DNA from: Lysinibacillus telephonicus
Lineage (GTDB): Bacteria > Bacillota > Bacilli > Bacillales_A > Planococcaceae
Length of the DNA: 64,000 nt
Assembly: GCF_003966145.1 (NCBI RefSeq)
Contig: NZ_RXNR01000002.1
Location: forward strand, 62,001 to 126,000
Direction of reading: 5' to 3'
A model generated the notes under the pieces. The model was not told the origin of the DNA, did not search any database, and worked only from the letters and a program-made list of their open reading frames with translations. Position numbers and translations under genes: made by a program. Of this stretch, positions 61,253 through 64,000 are shown one piece after another; the stretch's first letter is position 1, and each line of letters opens with the position of its first letter.

Positions 61253-61254
61253 TT

Positions 61255-61339
61255 TATCTCGAATTAAAGATAATTAAGTTCGAACTAATTGTGAGAACCT
61301 TATTATCAAATTTTTTTAAAATAATACCTCGATTTCGAG
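61255..61339. promoter_or_regulatory. Composite palindromic operator upstream of the yceI-like gene
   Basis: Three elements: TATCTCGAATTAAAGATA (61255-61272), the palindrome AGTTCGAACT (61277-61286, centre 18 bases from the first) and CTCGATTTCGAG (61328-61339) shortly before the ribosome site. The same set occurs upstream of the dioxygenase at 62170. The TATCTCGA-type dyad is close to the operator I recall for the MarR-type repressor MhqR of B. subtilis. Confidence 0.75.
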
Positions 61340-61369
61340 ACAAATTAAAAACATTGGAGGAATATTAAA

Positions 61370-61894
61370 ATGGCAAAATGGACAGTCGATCAATCACACT
61401 CTTCAGTAGGCTTTGAAGTAAAACACATGATGGTATCAAAAGTGAAAGGTCAATTTGATTCTTATACAGCAGATATTGAAGCTGCTGATTTAACAGACCT
61501 AACAACTGCACAAGTGGCATTCAAATTTGATGTAGCAAGCATCAATACTAATAGTGCAGACCGTGATAACCATTTAAAATCAGCTGACTTCTTTGAAACA
61601 GATAAATACCCAACGATCGATTTTAAATCTACAAACATTACTAAAGATGGCGATGACTATAAAGTAACTGGTGACTTAACTATTAAAGGTGTAACAAAAC
61701 CAGTAACATTTGAAGTGGAATACGGTGGTAAAGGTACAAATCCATGGGGCGTAGAAGTTTATGGTTTTGAAGCTGAAGCAAAAATTAACCGTGAAGATTT
61801 CGGTTTAACTTGGAACGCAGCACTTGAAACAGGCGGTGTACTTGTTGGTAAAGATATCAAAATTAAAGTTGAGTTAGAAATCAACCCAGCCTAA
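61370..61894 (+). CDS. YceI family protein
   Basis: A 174-residue lipocalin-like YceI protein with no signal peptide: WTVDQSHSSVGFEVKHMMVSKVKGQF, NTNSADRDNHLKSADFFETDKYP, VTGDLTIKGVTKPVTFEVEYGG and EAEAKINREDFGLTWNAALETGG, all strongly conserved in the family. YceI proteins bind isoprenoid-type lipids or quinones. The shared operator with the dioxygenase downstream suggests it belongs to a quinone or catechol stress response. GGAGGAAT precedes the ATG. Confidence 0.95.
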   Translation: MAKWTVDQSHSSVGFEVKHMMVSKVKGQFDSYTADIEAADLTDLTTAQVAFKFDVASINTNSADRDNHLKSADFFETDKYPTIDFKSTNITKDGDDYKVTGDLTIKGVTKPVTFEVEYGGKGTNPWGVEVYGFEAEAKINREDFGLTWNAALETGGVLVGKDIKIKVELEINPA

Positions 61895-61907
61895 TTATAT
61901 AAGATAA

Positions 61908-61942
61908 AAAAGAGTGTCCGATTTGGGCGCTCTTTTCCTTTT
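61908..61942 (+). terminator. Terminator after the yceI-like gene
   Basis: AAAAGAGTGTCC (61908-61919) pairs with GGGCGCTCTTTT (61925-61936) through two G-U pairs, followed by CCTTTTTT. Confidence 0.9.
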
Positions 61943-61997
61943 TTAAACTTAGTATCAATTACTCCTTTTACATAGGTACTAATTTTGGGAATATATA

Positions 61998-62026
61998 TTG
62001 ACATAGGAAACTACCCATGATATTAT
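61998..62026 (+). promoter_or_regulatory. Promoter of the ring-cleaving dioxygenase gene
   Basis: TTGACA (61998-62003), a 17-base spacer and TATTAT (62021-62026) form a near-consensus sigma-A promoter. The operator begins at 62027. Confidence 0.85.
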
Positions 62027-62154
62027 TGTCTCGAATTAGAGATATTTTAATTCGAATTAAAGTCTGATGAATAAAAACAATAAGTATTGTTAAAATAAAG
62101 ATAGTTATAACTAGCTATCTAATTTTTTTGAAAATATATCTCGAAATCGAGATA
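62027..62154. promoter_or_regulatory. Composite palindromic operator upstream of the ring-cleaving dioxygenase gene
   Basis: TGTCTCGAATTAGAGATA (62027-62044) directly after the -10, then TTTAATTCGAATTAAA (62046-62061, a perfect 16-base palindrome, centre 18 bases on), and TATCTCGAAATCGAGATA (62137-62154, a near-perfect dyad) adjoining the ribosome site. Placement right at and below the promoter suits a repressor of the MhqR kind; no regulator gene is inside the window. Confidence 0.8.
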
Positions 62155-62169
62155 ATTGGAGGAATAAAA

Positions 62170-63153
62170 ATGAACGAGTTAAAAGGGATACACCATGTAA
62201 CTGCAATTACTAGTAGTGCGGAAAAAATTTATGAATTTTTCACTTATACATTAGGGTTGCGTTTAGTTAAAAAAACAGTAAATCAAGATGATATTCAAAC
62301 ATATCACTTGTATTTCACGGATGATGTAGGTAGTCCAGGCACAGATATGACATTTTTTGATTTTCCAGGCATTCCAAAAGGAGTTCACGGTACAAATGAA
62401 ATTTCAAAAACATCCTTCCGTGTACCGAATAATGAGGCTCTAGAATATTGGGTTAAACGTTTTAACCGTCTAGAAGTAAAACATACAGGAATTAAGGAGC
62501 AATTTGGTAAAAAGACTTTATCTTTCGTAGATTTTGACGATCAACAATATCAATTAATTTCAGATGAATTCAATGAAGGTGTTGCAGCTGGAACGCCGTG
62601 GCAAAAAGGGCCAATTCCTTTAGAATATGCGATAACAGGTTTAGGACCTATTTTTGTACGTACTTCATACTATGACTATTTTAAAGAGGTATTAGAGAAA
62701 GTCTTTTTCATGAGAGAGGTAGCACAAGAGGAGGCTTTCCATCTATTTGAAATGGGAGATGGCGGTAATGGAGCACAGGTAGTAATTGAATACAATACAG
62801 TTCTACCACAAGCGCGACAAGGGTATGGTACAGTTCACCATACTGCGTTCCGTGTAGATGAACGAGCTGATTTAGATGCTTGGCAGCAACGTTTAACGGG
62901 ATTTAAATTACCAAACTCGGGTTTCGTAGAGCGTTACTATTTTGGCTCATTATATACAAATGTAGCTCCTTCAATCTTATTTGAATTGGCTACTGATGGA
63001 CCAGGGTTTATGGGAGATGAACCGTATGAGACATTAGGCGAAAAACTATCTTTACCACCTTTCTTTGAGTCCAAAAGAGAACAAATCGAAAAATTAGTAA
63101 GACCAATTGATACAGTTCGCAGCACAAAAAACTTTGAAAAAGAGTATGAATAA
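62170..63153 (+). CDS. Ring-cleaving dioxygenase / glyoxalase-fold (VOC) protein
   Basis: A 327-residue protein with two VOC modules, each opening with a His ligand: GIHHVTAITSSAEKIYEF with FTYTLGLRLVKKTVNQDD, and the second with GTVHHTAFRVDERADL. It belongs to the MhqA/MhqO/MhqE-type dioxygenases that open hydroquinone rings. I chose the ATG at 62170 because TTGGAGGAAT lies before it; the upstream extension runs through the operator. The shared operator with the yceI gene and the paralogue downstream point to a quinone-stress regulon. Confidence 0.93.
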   Translation: MNELKGIHHVTAITSSAEKIYEFFTYTLGLRLVKKTVNQDDIQTYHLYFTDDVGSPGTDMTFFDFPGIPKGVHGTNEISKTSFRVPNNEALEYWVKRFNRLEVKHTGIKEQFGKKTLSFVDFDDQQYQLISDEFNEGVAAGTPWQKGPIPLEYAITGLGPIFVRTSYYDYFKEVLEKVFFMREVAQEEAFHLFEMGDGGNGAQVVIEYNTVLPQARQGYGTVHHTAFRVDERADLDAWQQRLTGFKLPNSGFVERYYFGSLYTNVAPSILFELATDGPGFMGDEPYETLGEKLSLPPFFESKREQIEKLVRPIDTVRSTKNFEKEYE

Positions 63154-63226
63154 TCATTAAGTTATTAGAAGGAATCGTAATTGAATTGCTAGTAAGTTTC
63201 TAAAGTAAAATAGGGGGAGTATATAA

Positions 63227-64000
63227 ATGGAGAAAAAAACAGCAGGTATTCACCATATCACTGCGATTGTTGGACACCCACAAGAAAATATTGATTTTTA
63301 TGCAGGTATTCTAGGTTTACGTTTAGTAAAACAAACGATTAATTTCGATGACCCAGGTACGTATCATTTATATTTTGGAAATGAAGGTGGGAAACCAGGT
63401 TCAATTATTACATTCTTCCCTTGGGCAGATGCTTATAAAGGAAGAATTGGCGACGGTCAAGTTGGTGTGACAACATATGTTGTACCGGTTGGTGCATTAA
63501 ATTTCTGGGAAAAGCGATTAACTAAATTTGATGTAGAATATACAATTTCGGAGCGATTTGGTGAAAAGTATTTGCAATTTGACGACCCACACGGTTTACA
63601 CCTTGAAATAGTAGAACGTGAATCAGGAGAATTAAATCCTTGGACTTTTGGTGAAGTTACAAAAGAAGTTGCGATTAAAGGATTTGGCGGGGCGATTCTA
63701 TTTTCTACACGTCCTCAAGAAACGGCAGCTACATTAGTTGATGTAATGGGGCTTGAAGTTATAGGAAGTGAAGGGGACTATACTAGATTTAAAGCATCTG
63801 GTGATATCGGCAATACTATTGACTTAAAAATGATAACAGGTTTACGCGGTACAATGGGAGTTGGTACAGTTCACCATATTGCATGGCGCGCAAAAGATGA
63901 TGCAGATCACCGTCAATGGCAAGAGCATGCGATGAATCATGGCCAACATGTCACTGAAATTAAAGATCGTAATTACTTCAATGCGGTTTATTTCCGTGAA
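63227..64000 (+). CDS. Second ring-cleaving dioxygenase / VOC protein (partial at window end)
   Basis: 258 codons are seen from an ATG with AGGGGGAG upstream; the frame is open at the window edge. The sequence GIHHITAIVGHPQENIDFYAGILGLRLVKQTINFDD and later GTVHHIAWRAKDDADH mirror the metal-binding His segments of the preceding gene, so the two are tandem paralogues. The 73-base gap contains no terminator, so they are probably co-transcribed. The C-terminus, including the last metal ligand, is outside the window. Confidence 0.93.
   Translation, partial: MEKKTAGIHHITAIVGHPQENIDFYAGILGLRLVKQTINFDDPGTYHLYFGNEGGKPGSIITFFPWADAYKGRIGDGQVGVTTYVVPVGALNFWEKRLTKFDVEYTISERFGEKYLQFDDPHGLHLEIVERESGELNPWTFGEVTKEVAIKGFGGAILFSTRPQETAATLVDVMGLEVIGSEGDYTRFKASGDIGNTIDLKMITGLRGTMGVGTVHHIAWRAKDDADHRQWQEHAMNHGQHVTEIKDRNYFNAVYFRE

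Noticed and set aside
1-64000. CRISPR arrays, tRNA, rRNA, insertion sequences, prophage genes
   Set aside because: None seen: no regularly spaced repeats, no transposase or integrase motifs, and no tRNA cloverleaf or rRNA signature noticed by eye.

Overview
The window is AT-rich, densely packed DNA from a low-GC Gram-positive bacterium. Strong GGAGG-type ribosome binding sites, frequent TTG/GTG starts, an SLH-domain S-layer-type protein, a CcpA-type cre site, a Bacillus megaterium-style cobalamin operon and MhqR-like operators point to Bacillales, most likely the Planococcaceae side (Solibacillus/Lysinibacillus-like). The genus is inference. I found no rRNA, tRNA, CRISPR array, transposase or prophage genes; this looks like ordinary chromosome made of catabolic and biosynthetic modules.

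Layout. (1) 1-3.0 kb: the end of a MerR regulator divergent from a short UvrA-type ABC ATPase. (2) 3.2-15.9 kb: an L-rhamnose module. A leftward operon (bifunctional aldolase/dehydrogenase, kinase, mutarotase, isomerase, DeoR regulator) faces a rightward ABC sugar importer (ATPase, two permeases, lipoprotein), with a cre site between them; a second arabinose/fucose-type sugar isomerase converges on the regulator. (3) 16.2-33.9 kb: a cobalamin riboswitch with its own terminator, then an almost unbroken, overlapping chain of 18 genes for the anaerobic corrin pathway: cbiH60, cbiJ, cbiC, cbiD, cbiET, cbiL, cbiF, cbiG, cbiA, sirC, cobA, a nitroreductase, cobO, cobQ/cbiP, a ferredoxin-CbiX fusion, cbiB, cobD and cobC. 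The late nucleotide-loop genes (cobU/cobS/cobT) are not here. (4) 33.9-49.5 kb: mixed genes. These include a Hanks-type kinase with a tiny Ser/His/Arg-rich partner protein, an SLH protein, an SSS symporter with its DUF4212 partner, duplicated DinB proteins, UPF0316, a SpoIID/LytB protein with a frameshifted start, a frameshifted nitroreductase, a DUF2087 regulator with a GIY-YIG protein, and a MATE exporter. (5) 49.7-59.4 kb: a lipoprotein metallopeptidase, then a PucR regulator divergent from a reductive pyrimidine-degradation operon (carbamoylase, dihydropyrimidinase, preT, preA, NCS1 permease). (6) 59.5-64 kb: a thioredoxin, an M23 peptidase, a YceI protein and two glyoxalase-fold ring-cleaving dioxygenases. 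The yceI and first dioxygenase promoters share a composite palindromic operator.

Items most worth checking are the CbiW-like ferredoxin fused to CbiX with a strong internal ribosome binding site and start, the kinase plus 55-residue putative substrate pair, the shared composite operators of yceI and the dioxygenase gene, the 17-bp perfect hairpin across the preT stop codon, and the two frameshifted genes.
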